The notes under the pieces were generated by a model. It was given only the letters and a program-made list of their open reading frames with translations. It did no database searches and was not told the DNA's origin. A stretch of 64,000 bases of DNA from Chromobacterium alticapitis. Its GTDB lineage: Bacteria > Pseudomonadota > Gammaproteobacteria > Burkholderiales > Chromobacteriaceae. Below, piece by piece: positions 16,127 to 26,331 of the stretch (positions within the stretch are counted from its first letter, which is position 1; each line of letters starts with the position of its first letter). Location of the stretch: positions 1 to 64,000 of the forward strand of contig NZ_PQWB01000097.1 in the NCBI RefSeq assembly GCF_002924365.1, read 5' to 3'. The translations under genes were made by a program, and so were the position numbers.

Positions 16127-17392
16127 TCAGCTCTTCCCCATCGCCACCAGCCTGGCATCGGACAGCGTCGCCACCTCCGGATGGTCCGGCGCTATCACGC
16201 CATCTCCCCCCTGCAGGCTGAACGGCAGCTTGGCCAAGGCGGCGACGATGCTTTGATCATTGCTGGTTTCCGGGTCGCCGATCAGAGACAGCAGTGACAG
16301 CCGGTACGCCGTTTCGTTGTAGCTGTCGGCCAACACCGCCTGGCTGATGTGGACGTCCGCCGCGCCGCTCATGCCCAGCTGCAGCAATGCGTCGTACATG
16401 TCCTCGGCTTCCATCAATCGTTCCATTTCCGGCGCGTCGGCCAGCGGCGCGGCCTCGCCGCCCGGCAGCACGTGCGCGCCGGCCTTGGCGCGCTCGCGGG
16501 CCAGCAACTCGAACTCGGCCATGTCCGCCAGCTCCGGCGTGGACAGGAAGGCCGGCTCCGGGCAGATGGACCATGCGCCGGCCAGCTTGCCGGCCAGCGT
16601 GGCCGCGCCCTGGCGGCGCAGCCAGTCGGCGATGTCGGTGGACGTGAGGCCGGAATTGCCCAGGTGCACGCGCTGCGCGGCCAGTTGCGCCAGCCGGCGC
16701 TCGAAAGTGCCGGCCAGCGCCAGCATGCGGCTCTGCGCCAGCGCGATGGCCTGGGCCTGGTTCAGCACCGCCAAGCTCAAGCTGTCGTCGCCGGTCAGGC
16801 TGCGCACCACCTCGGTGGACTTGGCCACCCAGCGCCACACGGCCTCCAGCCGGTGCTGCGCGGCGCGGATGCGGAATTCGGACTGCGATTCCAGCGCCTC
16901 TTCGAATTCGAGGTACAGCTCGTTCAGCCGCGCCAACAAGTGCTTGAGCGCCTCGTCCGACACCTGACCCACCGCCTGGCCGGCCGCCACCTGGCTGGTC
17001 AGATAGCCCAGCTCCACGTCGTCGCCGGCGAAATCCACCATGGTGGCCAGGGCAGCCAGCGCCACGCGCGCGCCCTCGGACAGCTGGTAAACGCCGCCGT
17101 CGCTGTCGTAGACCAGCAAATCGCCTTCGCGCAAGCGCCCCAGAATGGTGGCCAGTTTGGTATCGTTAAGGTAAGCGAAACGCTGGGCGATTTCCTGCGG
17201 CGTCCACATGGGCGCTTCGGCGCGGCCGCCCAGCTCGCGCAGCACCAGGAGGCGCATCAGCACTTCCTCGTCGCCGCCGCGGAACAGCGTGACGAAAACG
17301 GACAGATAGCCCCAGGCGCCCTGCAGCCGCGACACGGCCTGCAGCGAGCCGGGCTCGATGCCTGGCTGGAAGAAATCGGACAATGAATCCAA
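16127..17392 (-). CDS. Kleisin-like subunit (MukF/MksF/JetA-like) of the SMC operon
   Basis: 421 aa, first gene of the operon. A winged helix is visible near the N-terminus (TPQEIAQRFAYLNDTKLATI and GRLREGDLLVYDSDGGVYQL at about residues 60-95). It is followed by a long helical middle (residues about 140-260) and a C-terminal domain, matching kleisin layout. No enzymatic motif. The start is TTG at 17392 with GGAG five nt upstream; the next in-frame ATG is about 45 codons later and would cut into the N-terminal region. Homology is inferred from architecture and from the SMC and MukE-like neighbours. A 39-bp repeat array separates it from the rest of the operon. Confidence 0.7.
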   Translation of the reverse strand: MDSLSDFFQPGIEPGSLQAVSRLQGAWGYLSVFVTLFRGGDEEVLMRLLVLRELGGRAEAPMWTPQEIAQRFAYLNDTKLATILGRLREGDLLVYDSDGGVYQLSEGARVALAALATMVDFAGDDVELGYLTSQVAAGQAVGQVSDEALKHLLARLNELYLEFEEALESQSEFRIRAAQHRLEAVWRWVAKSTEVVRSLTGDDSLSLAVLNQAQAIALAQSRMLALAGTFERRLAQLAAQRVHLGNSGLTSTDIADWLRRQGAATLAGKLAGAWSICPEPAFLSTPELADMAEFELLARERAKAGAHVLPGGEAAPLADAPEMERLMEAEDMYDALLQLGMSGAADVHISQAVLADSYNETAYRLSLLSLIGDPETSNDQSIVAALAKLPFSLQGGDGVIAPDHPEVATLSDARLVAMGKS

Positions 17393-17510
17393 GCGCGCTC
17401 CACATACGGAGTGAATCGAAGCGCAGATTGTCCCGACGCCCCGCCGCTTCGTCAACGCGGCGGCGCGTTTTATCCAGACTGCGCGCCCAAGAATAAACCG
17501 AGGAGACACC

Positions 17511-18638
17511 ATGCATATCCAACACCACCCGCTGCTCTCGCCCAGCCTGGGCACGCAGCGCGCGCTGACCAGCTTTCACTTCGGCCAGCCTGGCAGCGGC
17601 GAAAAAGTCCATATCCAGGCCAGCCTGCACGCCGACGAGCTGCCCGGCATGCTGGTGGCCTGGCACTTGAAGCAGCGGCTGCGCCTGCTGGAAGACCAGG
17701 GCGCAATCCGCGGCGAAATCACCGTGCTGCCAGTATCCAACCCGATAGGCTTGGACCAGAACCAAAACGGCCGCCTGCTGGGCCGTTTCGAGCAAATGAG
17801 CGGCCAGAACTTCAACCGCCACTACCACCCCATGGCCGAACCGGTGTTCGCCGCGCTGCGCCACCGCCTGGGGCCGGACGCCAAAACCAATACCCGGCTG
17901 ATCCGCGAGGCGATGCGCGCCGAGCTGGCGCGGCAGCGGCCGCAGACCGAGCTGCAATCGCTGCGTCACACGCTGCACAGCATGGCCTTCGACGCCGACA
18001 TCATGCTGGACCTGCACTGCGACAGCCGAGCCGATCTTCACCTGTACACCGGCACGCCGCTATGGGACCAGTGCGAGCCGCTGGCGCGCTACCTGGGCGC
18101 TTGCGCCAGCCTGCTGGCCGAAGACTCCGGCGACTACCCCTTCGACGAAGCCTGCAGCCAGCCGTGGTGGCAGCTGCGCGAGCTGGCTTCCCGCGCCGGC
18201 CTCGCCACGCCGATAGAAATGGCCTGCCTGGCTGTGACGGTGGAGCTGCGCGGCGAATGGGACGTCGACCACGAGTACGCGGCCAAGGACGCCGACGCCA
18301 TCCTCCACTTCCTGCAGCGCCGCGGCGTGATCAGCGGCGACGCGCCGGCCCTGCCGCCGCTGCGCTACCCGGCCACGCCGCTGGCCGGCTCGGAAGACCT
18401 GCTGGCGCCGCACGCCGGCGTAGTGGTGTACCGCGCCGAGCCGGGCAGCCTGCTCAGCCCGGGCGACCTGGTGGCCGACGTGATAGACCCGGTGAACGAC
18501 GTCGCCAGCCAAGTGTGCACCGAGCACGGCGGCGTGCTGTACGCCACCAGCGACCGCCCCTACGCCACGGCGGGCCTGGGCATCGCGCGCGTGGCCGGCA
18601 ACACGGCCTACAAGACCGGCAAGCTGCTGACCGCGTAA
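17511..18638 (+). CDS. M14-type zinc deacylase (succinylglutamate desuccinylase/aspartoacylase family)
   Basis: 375 aa. Zinc-binding HxxE is H40-A-D-E43 in SLHADELPG, and the third ligand is His169 in MLDLHCDS. FNRHYHP supplies the Asn-Arg substrate-binding pair. These are the motifs of the AstE/AspA amidohydrolase branch of M14. The C-terminal domain (from about residue 280) has a biotinyl-like beta fold with LLAPHAGVVVYRAEPGSLLS. Substrate is unknown; members cleave N-acyl amino acids. It is divergent from the kleisin-like gene by 118 bp. Confidence 0.85.
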   Translation: MHIQHHPLLSPSLGTQRALTSFHFGQPGSGEKVHIQASLHADELPGMLVAWHLKQRLRLLEDQGAIRGEITVLPVSNPIGLDQNQNGRLLGRFEQMSGQNFNRHYHPMAEPVFAALRHRLGPDAKTNTRLIREAMRAELARQRPQTELQSLRHTLHSMAFDADIMLDLHCDSRADLHLYTGTPLWDQCEPLARYLGACASLLAEDSGDYPFDEACSQPWWQLRELASRAGLATPIEMACLAVTVELRGEWDVDHEYAAKDADAILHFLQRRGVISGDAPALPPLRYPATPLAGSEDLLAPHAGVVVYRAEPGSLLSPGDLVADVIDPVNDVASQVCTEHGGVLYATSDRPYATAGLGIARVAGNTAYKTGKLLTA

Positions 18639-18696
18639 CGGAATTTTCGGCGGCGGCGGCGATCGAAATGATTTTGTCCCGCCCCGCTTATTCCGC

Positions 18697-19158
18697 ATGA
18701 AAACATTTGCCCCCCTGCTGCTGTCCCTGTCCCTCCTGCTGCCCGCCGCGGTTTCCGCGTCCTCCGCGCCGGCGGCGGAAGCCGTGTTCGCCGAACTGGC
18801 CAGCCAACCCGACTACCAGGCCGCCTGGCTCAGCATGTTGGCCGGCGCCAGGCAAACGCCGGAATGGCTGCGCGAAGCCCGCGCCGTCAGCGCGCCCTAC
18901 CAGGCCGCATCCATCGGCGGCAAACGCTACCTGGCCGGCGAGATGTGCAAGCCGCATGATTGCGCCAACCACCGCTTCCTCGGCCTGTTCAGCGCGGACA
19001 AGCGCCGCGCCATGGGACTGCTGGTGACGGTGGCGGACACGCCGGAGGCGATGGATCACCCCGCCAAACACGCCAGCTACCGCTGGCTGGGCAAGCCGGA
19101 CAAGGCGCAGCGCGATTATCTGATGAAACAACTGAAACAGGACCCCAACTGGAAATGA
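18697..19158 (+). CDS. ivy: Periplasmic inhibitor of vertebrate-type lysozyme (Ivy family)
   Basis: 153 aa with a signal peptide (MKTFAPLLLSLSLLLPAAVSA). The motif CKPHDC at residues 84-89 is the Ivy lysozyme-binding loop: its His is known to plug the active site of C-type lysozyme and the two Cys form a disulfide. The flanking pattern RYLAGEM-CKPHDC-ANHRFLGLFSADKRRAMGLL fits the family. It protects peptidoglycan in the periplasm from host or competitor lysozyme. Its stop overlaps the start of the DUF333 lipoprotein (ATGA). Confidence 0.92.
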   Translation: MKTFAPLLLSLSLLLPAAVSASSAPAAEAVFAELASQPDYQAAWLSMLAGARQTPEWLREARAVSAPYQAASIGGKRYLAGEMCKPHDCANHRFLGLFSADKRRAMGLLVTVADTPEAMDHPAKHASYRWLGKPDKAQRDYLMKQLKQDPNWK

Positions 19159-19412
19159 AACCGCAAAACCTCATACTCGCCGCGCTGCCGGCGCTGCTGC
19201 TGGCCGCCTGCGCGCAAAACCCCGCGCCGCAGCCGCAGGCTGTCGGCATGGCCAATCCGGCCTCGGTCTATTGCGTGAAGCAAGGCGGCAAGCTGCTGCC
19301 GCAGAAGGACGCCGCCGGCAACGAATACGCGCTGTGCCAGTTGCCGGACGGCAGGACGGTGGAGGAATGGACGCTGTTCCGCTCGCAACAGCCCGCCGTC
19401 AGCGCGTCCTGA
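19155..19412 (+). CDS. DUF333-domain lipoprotein
   Basis: 85 aa. Lipobox LLLAAC puts the lipidated Cys at residue 19. The remainder is one DUF333 domain: MANPASVYCVKQGGKL, then YALCQLPDGRTVEEWTLFR, with the paired Cys expected to form a disulfide. The domain has no firm function. It overlaps the ivy stop by 4 nt (ATGA), so the two are translated together and may act in the same envelope process. Confidence 0.88.
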   Translation: MKPQNLILAALPALLLAACAQNPAPQPQAVGMANPASVYCVKQGGKLLPQKDAAGNEYALCQLPDGRTVEEWTLFRSQQPAVSAS

Positions 19413-19471
19413 TCAGTTTATCCACAGCTATCCGCTAGATTTTAAGTTATCCACAATCTTGCGGACGCCGC

Positions 19472-19509
19472 AAAAAAACAAACCCGCCGGCTGACCGCTC
19501 CGGCGGGTT
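19472..19509 (-). terminator. Terminator of the amino acid ABC transporter operon
   Basis: On the minus strand AACCCGCCGG / CCGGCGGGTT is followed by TGTTTTTTT just after the ATPase gene. Confidence 0.85.
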
Positions 19510-19534
19510 CTGTTCCCCCTTGGCAGGGATACGC

Positions 19535-20302
<768 letters not shown>

Positions 20303-20324
20303 CTAGATAAATCCCCAGTCTTTC

Positions 20325-21038
20325 TCAACTCTTGGTCGGGCGCAGGTAAGCCATCCAGCGCGCTTCGGCCTTGCGGAACAGGCCGACCAGAATAAAGGTG
20401 ATGCTCAGATACAGCAAGGCGGCCAGGCCAAACGCGTTGAAGGAGTCGTAAGTGGCGGCGTTGACGTCGCGCGCGACCTTCAGAATGTCCGGCACCGTAG
20501 CGGTAAAGGCCACGGTGGTGGCGTGCAGCATCAGGATCACTTCGTTGCTGTAGGCCGGCAGCGCGCGGCGCAGCGCCGACGGAATGATGACGCGGCGGTA
20601 CAGCGTGAACTTGCTCATGCCGTAGGCGCGGCCCGCCTCGATCTCGCCGTACGGCGTGGCCTTGATCGCGCCGGCGAAGATTTCCGTAGTGTAGGCGCAG
20701 GTGTTCAGCGCGAACGCCAGGATGGTGCAGTTGTAGCCTTCGCGGAAGAAGTGGTTCAAGAAGCCCACTTCGCGCACCACGTCCAGGCTGTACATGCCGC
20801 TGTAGAAGAACAACAGTTGCACGTACAGCGGCGTGCCGCGGAACACATAGGTATACAGCCACACCGGGCGCGACAGCCACTTGATCTTGGAAACGCGGGC
20901 CACCGCCAGCGGTATGGACACCACGAAGCCGAAGCTGATCGACAGCACCAGGAGCCACATGGTAACAGCCAGGCCCGACAGGTGATAGCCGTCGCTCCAC
21001 AGGAAGGTCTTCCAGAATTGCTGGATGATGTCGATCAT
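20325..21038 (-). CDS. hisM: Basic amino acid ABC transporter permease (HisM-like)
   Basis: 237 aa, about five membrane helices. The EAA loop that docks the ATPase reads GEIEAGRAYGMSKFTLYRRV. The ATG at 21038 overlaps the previous stop by 4 nt (ATGA) and has a GGAGG site inside the upstream gene. It pairs with the HisQ-like permease to form the membrane channel. Confidence 0.9.
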   Translation of the reverse strand: MIDIIQQFWKTFLWSDGYHLSGLAVTMWLLVLSISFGFVVSIPLAVARVSKIKWLSRPVWLYTYVFRGTPLYVQLLFFYSGMYSLDVVREVGFLNHFFREGYNCTILAFALNTCAYTTEIFAGAIKATPYGEIEAGRAYGMSKFTLYRRVIIPSALRRALPAYSNEVILMLHATTVAFTATVPDILKVARDVNAATYDSFNAFGLAALLYLSITFILVGLFRKAEARWMAYLRPTKS

Positions 21039-21724
21039 AGCTCCGCCTCCCTCACACCCATCGAATAGCGGCGCTCCAGCCACATCAACACGAAATTGGA
21101 CACGGTGGTCAGCAAGAGGTAGATCGCCCCCGCCACCAGCGTGAAGAAGAAGACTTTATACGTACTCTTGCCCGCGTCGACCGACGCCTTCACCACATCG
21201 GCCAGGCCGATGATGGACACCAGGGCGGTGGCTTTCAGCATCACCTGCCAGTTATTGGAAATGCCCGGCAGCGCGAAGCGCATCATTTGCGGAAACTGCA
21301 CGCGGTGGAATACCTGCCAGCCGCTCATGCCATAGGCGATGCCGGCCTCGATCTGGCCCTTGGGCACGGACAAAAAGGCGCCGCGCAGCGTCTCGGTGAA
21401 ATAGGCGCCGTAGATGAAGCCCAGCGTGAAGATGCCGGACACGAACGGGTCCAGATCTATCTGGTCCATATGCAGCGCGTCGGTGATCTTGTTCATGCCG
21501 ATCTGCAAGCTGTAGAAAATCAGCAGCATCAGCACCAGATCGGGCACGCCGCGCACCAAAGTGGTGTAAACGGTGGAAATCCCGCCCAGCACGGGATTGT
21601 GCGAAAGCTTGGCGCCCGCGCCCACCAGACCGATGACGAAGGCGAGCAGCAGCGACAGCACCGACAGCTCCAGCGTCACCAGGGTCCCCTGCCAAATGAT
21701 GGGACCGAATCCTTCCAGAAACAT
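21035..21724 (-). CDS. hisQ: Basic amino acid ABC transporter permease (HisQ-like)
   Basis: 229 aa membrane protein with the EAA motif GQIEAGIAYGMSGWQVFHRV and the N-terminal GTLVTLELSVLSLLLAF helix usual in PAAT permeases. It is separated from the binding-protein gene by about 140 bp that contains a GC-rich hairpin, and overlaps hisM by 4 nt. Confidence 0.9.
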   Translation of the reverse strand: MFLEGFGPIIWQGTLVTLELSVLSLLLAFVIGLVGAGAKLSHNPVLGGISTVYTTLVRGVPDLVLMLLIFYSLQIGMNKITDALHMDQIDLDPFVSGIFTLGFIYGAYFTETLRGAFLSVPKGQIEAGIAYGMSGWQVFHRVQFPQMMRFALPGISNNWQVMLKATALVSIIGLADVVKASVDAGKSTYKVFFFTLVAGAIYLLLTTVSNFVLMWLERRYSMGVREAEL

Positions 21725-21796
21725 GATGTTCCCCTTGTCGAGCGGCCGCTTCCTTCAGCTTATATTGCCGAATGGAAAACGGCCCTCCAGATCACT

Positions 21797-21818
21797 GCGC
21801 CCCGGCGAAGCGGGGCGC
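21797..21818 (-). promoter_or_regulatory. Intercistronic hairpin between binding-protein and permease genes
   Basis: GCGCCCCG (21797-21804) pairs perfectly with CGGGGCGC (21811-21818) around a 6-base loop. Such structures after binding-protein genes often stabilise the upstream mRNA, giving more binding protein than permease; that role is inferred here. Confidence 0.6.
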
Positions 21819-21864
21819 GTCACGACTGTAGACGGGCAGCAGCGCCGCCCGCCCGCTGGCGGCA

Positions 21865-22644
21865 TCAGCCGCCGTACACGTCGAAGGAGAAGTATTTTTT
21901 CTCGATCTTCTTGTAGGTGCCGTCTTTCAGCATGCCGGCGATCGCCTTGTCGATGGCGGCCTTCAGATCGGCGTCGTCCTTGCGCAGGCCGATGCCGGCG
22001 CCTTCGCCCAGGGTTTGCGGATCCACCAGGTCCTTGCCGGCGAAGGCGAAGCCCTTGCCTTCAGGCTTCTTCAGGAAGCCCATGTCGGCCTGCACCGCAT
22101 CCTGCAGCGAGGCGTCCAGGCGGCCCGCGGTCAGGTCGGCCAGCACCAGGGTCTGGTTCTGGTACGGAACCACTTCCACGCCGGCCGGCGCCCAGTGCTT
22201 CTTGGCGTAGGACTCCTGGATGGTGCCCTGCTCCACGCCCACGCGCTTGCCCTTCAGCGAAGCCGGAGTCGGCATCAGGCCGGAACCCGCCTTGGCCACC
22301 ATGCGGGTCGGCGTGTTGAACAGCTTGGCGGAGAAGGCGATTTCCTTCATCCGCGCTTCGGTCATGGACATGGACGACAGCACGCCGTCGAACTTCTTGG
22401 CCTTCAAGGCCGGGATCATGCCGTCAAAGTCGTTTTCCACCCAAACACACTTGGCCTTCATGCGTTTGCAAATCTCGTTGCCCAGGTCGATGTCGAAACC
22501 CACCACCTGGCCATTCGGCGCCTTGTATTCAAACGGCGCGTAACTGGCGTCCACGCCGAAACGTACTTCCTTCCAATCCTTGGCGTAAGCGCCCACGGAT
22601 GCGGCCATCAGGCCCACGGCCAGCGCAGCAAGTGCCTTCTTCAT
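21865..22644 (-). CDS. argT: Periplasmic basic amino acid-binding protein (ArgT/HisJ-like)
   Basis: 259 aa with a signal peptide (MKKALAALAVGLMAASVGAYA). SBP family 3: it begins VRFGVDASYAPFEYKAPNGQ and contains VGFDIDLGNEICKRM and the ligand-facing MSMTEAR segment. The resemblance is to lysine/arginine/ornithine or histidine binders; the exact ligand is not certain. It heads the argT-hisQ-hisM-hisP operon. Confidence 0.88.
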   Translation of the reverse strand: MKKALAALAVGLMAASVGAYAKDWKEVRFGVDASYAPFEYKAPNGQVVGFDIDLGNEICKRMKAKCVWVENDFDGMIPALKAKKFDGVLSSMSMTEARMKEIAFSAKLFNTPTRMVAKAGSGLMPTPASLKGKRVGVEQGTIQESYAKKHWAPAGVEVVPYQNQTLVLADLTAGRLDASLQDAVQADMGFLKKPEGKGFAFAGKDLVDPQTLGEGAGIGLRKDDADLKAAIDKAIAGMLKDGTYKKIEKKYFSFDVYGG

Positions 22645-23061
22645 GTGATTCTCCTCATCAAAGCAATGCGAACTCTTGTTTCATTGTCCGGCGCAAGCGC
22701 CAGTCATTTGTCACCCAGGCGCCCCCGCGCCCGGAACGGAACTGCAAACTGCCCATGATTTCGGCCGCGCCCGCTGAGGGCTGGCTGAACCCATGTTATA
22801 TGGTTAGAGCAATTTGTCTAGCAAGCTGGTTTTTCTCGCCATGCCACGATCATTTCCGCGCCATATGACGCTACGGTTAGCAGATTCCATGCCACGTCAG
22901 CGTTGCCAATTGCAGTCCGTTTGGCTTTTTTGCCTGAGGACAAAATACAACATCCAATCCAACCACCTGAGGAGTAACGACCTTGATCGGGATTGGTGTA
23001 CAAGATTGCGACAAAAATGAGCGAAAATCGGCCAAATCCATGAATTTTGCCCAACTTGAAT
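22645..23061. other. Long intergenic region upstream of the ABC transporter operon
   Basis: About 417 bp, visibly richer in A/T than its surroundings. It contains the candidate operon promoter at 22795-22824. A TTG-initiated 26-codon frame at 22983-23063 follows a GAGGAG site, but coding is unproven. Nothing else was recognised. Confidence 0.4.
22795..22824 (-). promoter_or_regulatory. Candidate promoter of the ABC transporter operon
   Basis: On the minus strand TTGCTA (22819-22824) and TATAAC (22795-22800) lie 18 bp apart, about 150 nt before the binding-protein start. Confidence 0.4.
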
Positions 23062-23092
23062 AAAAAAACGGGCTGGATATGCCTCCAGCCCG
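23062..23092 (-). terminator. Terminator after obgE
   Basis: On the minus strand GGGCTGGA / TCCAGCCC is followed by GTTTTTTT, just past the obgE stop. Confidence 0.9.
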
Positions 23093-23121
23093 CCATTTAC
23101 CACATGAAGATGACAGTATCG

Positions 23122-24285
<1,164 letters not shown>

Positions 24286-24357
24286 TTACCTCTGTCTTGC
24301 GAGGAGTCAGGCGTCAGGGTTGGCCATGCCAGCCCTCACGCCTTGCCCCTCGGTATG

Positions 24358-24386
24358 AAAAAAGCCCTATCGAAGGATAGGGCTTT
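24358..24386 (-). terminator. Terminator after rpmA
   Basis: On the minus strand AAGCCCTATC / GATAGGGCTT with loop CTTC is followed by TTTT. It lies between rpmA and obgE, so part of the transcription probably stops before obgE. Confidence 0.85.
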
Positions 24387-24406
24387 CTCGGATGCTGGAA
24401 AGCGAA

Positions 24407-24682
24407 TTATTCGCCGTCAACACCGGTGTACGGAATCACGTTAACGGTCTTGCGCTGTTGCGCGCCCTTAACGGTGAATTCAACGTAGCCATCAACCTTG
24501 GCGAACAAGGTGTGATCCTTGCCCTGACCAACGTTTTCACCAGCGTGGAAGCGGGTGCCGCGCTGACGCACGATGATGGAACCAGCCGGAATCAGTTCGC
24601 TGCCGTAAACCTTAACGCCCAAGCGTTTGGCTTCGGAGTCACGACCGTTGCGGGAGCTACCGCCTGCTTTTTTGTGTGCCAT
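24407..24682 (-). CDS. rpmA: 50S ribosomal protein L27
   Basis: 91 aa. It starts [20 protein letters not shown] and has [20 protein letters not shown], both diagnostic of bL27. Its N-terminus reaches the peptidyl-transferase centre. There is no N-terminal extension of the kind cleaved in Firmicutes. It lies 12 nt after rplU. Confidence 0.98.
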   Translation of the reverse strand: MAHKKAGGSSRNGRDSEAKRLGVKVYGSELIPAGSIIVRQRGTRFHAGENVGQGKDHTLFAKVDGYVEFTVKGAQQRKTVNVIPYTGVDGE

Positions 24683-24694
24683 GACTGTTTATCC

Positions 24695-25006
24695 TTACTT
24701 CGAAATCGCGTCGATGCGGATTTCGGTGTAGTTCTGACGATGACCCTGGTGTTTCTGGTAGTGCTTACGACGACGCATCTTGAAGATGCGGATCTTGTCG
24801 CCACGACCGTGGGAAACAACGGTAGCCTTAACAGTGGCGCCAGCAATCATCGGCGCGCCAACCACAACCTGTTCACCGTCAGCAATCATCAGCACTTCTT
24901 CAAGTACGATCTGGCTGTCGACGTCTGCAGGTATCTGTTCTACTTTGAGTTTTTCACCGATGGCAACCTTGTACTGCTTGCCGCCGGTTTTTATGACCGC
25001 ATACAT
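24695..25006 (-). CDS. rplU: 50S ribosomal protein L21
   Basis: 103 aa, beginning [14 protein letters not shown], the usual bL21 start, and containing [17 protein letters not shown]. An ATG two codons upstream is too close to the AGGAG site, so the ATG at 25006 (spacing about 10) is chosen. A near-consensus promoter lies upstream at 25060-25088. Confidence 0.97.
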   Translation of the reverse strand: MYAVIKTGGKQYKVAIGEKLKVEQIPADVDSQIVLEEVLMIADGEQVVVGAPMIAGATVKATVVSHGRGDKIRIFKMRRRKHYQKHQGHRQNYTEIRIDAISK

Positions 25007-25059
25007 TCGCATGAGCTCCTGATAAATGAATCCCTCGCTAATACGCAAGGGAGCCAGAG

Positions 25060-25088
25060 ACTATACCGAGCCCACAACAACATGTCAA
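25060..25088 (-). promoter_or_regulatory. Strong sigma-70 promoter for rplU-rpmA
   Basis: On the minus strand a perfect TTGACA (25083-25088) is followed after exactly 17 bp by TATAGT (25060-25065), about 54 nt upstream of the rplU start codon. Confidence 0.85.
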
Positions 25089-25144
25089 TGATTTCATCGA
25101 CTTATGCCGCAGTCACAGCGGCATGGCGGCTGTGGCGGCTTTTC

Positions 25145-25153
25145 TGGTAAGAT
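25145..25153 (+). promoter_or_regulatory. Extended -10 element for ispB
   Basis: TGGTAAGAT is an extended -10 (TGn plus TAAGAT) about 47 nt before the GTG start. No good -35 is seen, which is normal for this class. Its position excludes ATG codons upstream of 25150. Confidence 0.5.
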
Positions 25154-25199
25154 TCGGCTCTTTGGCGTACCCATCGCAACGATTAAACTGGTTGAAAAC

Positions 25200-26168
25200 G
25201 TGTCCACCCCGCTTTTCCGAACCCTGATAGCAGATGACATGCAGACGGTAGACCGCGTCATTCGCGACCGCCTGCACTCCGACGTCGTACTGATCCGCCA
25301 AGTGGCGGAATACATCATTAGCGCCGGCGGCAAGCGCTTGCGCCCGGTGCTGACCCTGCTGTCGGGCCGCGCGCTGGGCTACCAGGGCGAGCACCTGTTT
25401 GAGCTCGCCGCGATGATAGAGTTCATCCACACCGCCACCCTGCTGCACGACGACGTGGTGGACGAGTCCGACCTGCGCCGCGGCCGCAAAACCGCCAACG
25501 CGCTGTTCGGCAACGCCGCCAGCGTCCTGGTGGGCGACTTCCTCTACACCCGCGCCTTCCAGATGATGGTCACCACGCGCAGCATGGACATCCTGGAAGT
25601 GATGGCCGAAGCCACCAACATCATCGCCGAAGGCGAAGTGCTGCAACTCCTGAACATCGGCAACACCGACGTCAGCGAGGACGATTACCTCAAGGTGATC
25701 CAGTACAAGACGGCCAAGCTGTTTGAAGCCGCCGCCCGCGTGGGCGCGCTGATCTCCGGCGCCGCGCCGGAACAGGTCAAGGCCATGGCCGACTACGGCA
25801 TGTACCTGGGCACCGCCTTCCAGATCATCGACGACGTGCTGGACTACAGCGGCGACGCCGAAACCATAGGCAAGAGCCTGGGCGACGACCTGGCCGAGGG
25901 CAAACCGACGCTGCCGCTGATCTATACCATGCGCAATGGCAGCCCAGAGGCGGCCACGCTGGTGCGCGACGCGCTGGAACACGCCAACCGCGACCGTTTC
26001 CACGACGTTTTGAATGCGGTACAATCCTGCGGCGCGCTGGAATATGCCAAGAATGAAGCCGTGAAAATGGCCGAACAGGCCATTGCCTCCTTGCAGAACA
26101 TTCCCGAATCGGAAACCCGCCAGGCCCTGATAGAGCTGGCCCGCCTGTCGGTGGACCGCAGCGCCTAA
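25200..26168 (+). CDS. ispB: Octaprenyl diphosphate synthase (long-chain trans-polyprenyl synthase)
   Basis: 322 aa from GTG at 25200. It makes the C40-type side chain for ubiquinone. First Asp-rich motif LLHDDVVDESD (Asp84, Asp85, Asp88), second motif FQIIDDVLDY, and GGKRLRP for diphosphate binding. The frame is open to an ATG at 25104, but that would start upstream of the -10 element; the GTG gives an N-terminus like that of known IspB. No good Shine-Dalgarno is seen at the GTG, so the start is moderately sure. It is divergent from rplU, as in many proteobacteria. Confidence 0.93.
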   Translation: MSTPLFRTLIADDMQTVDRVIRDRLHSDVVLIRQVAEYIISAGGKRLRPVLTLLSGRALGYQGEHLFELAAMIEFIHTATLLHDDVVDESDLRRGRKTANALFGNAASVLVGDFLYTRAFQMMVTTRSMDILEVMAEATNIIAEGEVLQLLNIGNTDVSEDDYLKVIQYKTAKLFEAAARVGALISGAAPEQVKAMADYGMYLGTAFQIIDDVLDYSGDAETIGKSLGDDLAEGKPTLPLIYTMRNGSPEAATLVRDALEHANRDRFHDVLNAVQSCGALEYAKNEAVKMAEQAIASLQNIPESETRQALIELARLSVDRSA

Positions 26169-26188
26169 GCGCCCCAGTTTCTCAAAGT

Positions 26189-26263
26189 GTCTCCGTAGTT
26201 AAATGGATATAACGGCCCCCTCCTAAGGGGCAGTTACAGGTTCGATTCCTGTCGGGGGCACCA
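26189..26263 (+). tRNA. tRNA-Arg (anticodon CCT)
   Basis: 75 nt including encoded CCA. The acceptor GTCTCCG pairs with CGGGGGC (two G-U). The anticodon stem CCCC/GGGG holds the loop CTCCTAA, anticodon CCT. The T arm is ACAGG-TTCGATT-CCTGT. It reads the rare AGG codon. Confidence 0.95.
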
Positions 26264-26293
26264 CCCACACTTCCAAAGCAGTCCGAGAAAGTC

Positions 26294-26330
26294 CAAAAAC
26301 CCGCGCCAAATAAGGCTTTGCGGTTTTTTT
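26294..26330 (+). terminator. Probable terminator after tRNA-Arg
   Basis: AAACCCGC and GCGGTTTT form an imperfect stem (one bulge) followed by a run of seven T, 31 nt after the tRNA. Confidence 0.5.
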
Positions 26331-26331
26331 A

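Noticed and set aside
12053-17392. Complete Wadjet defence system
   Set aside because: No JetD-type nuclease is encoded in or beside the operon, so the full system cannot be claimed.
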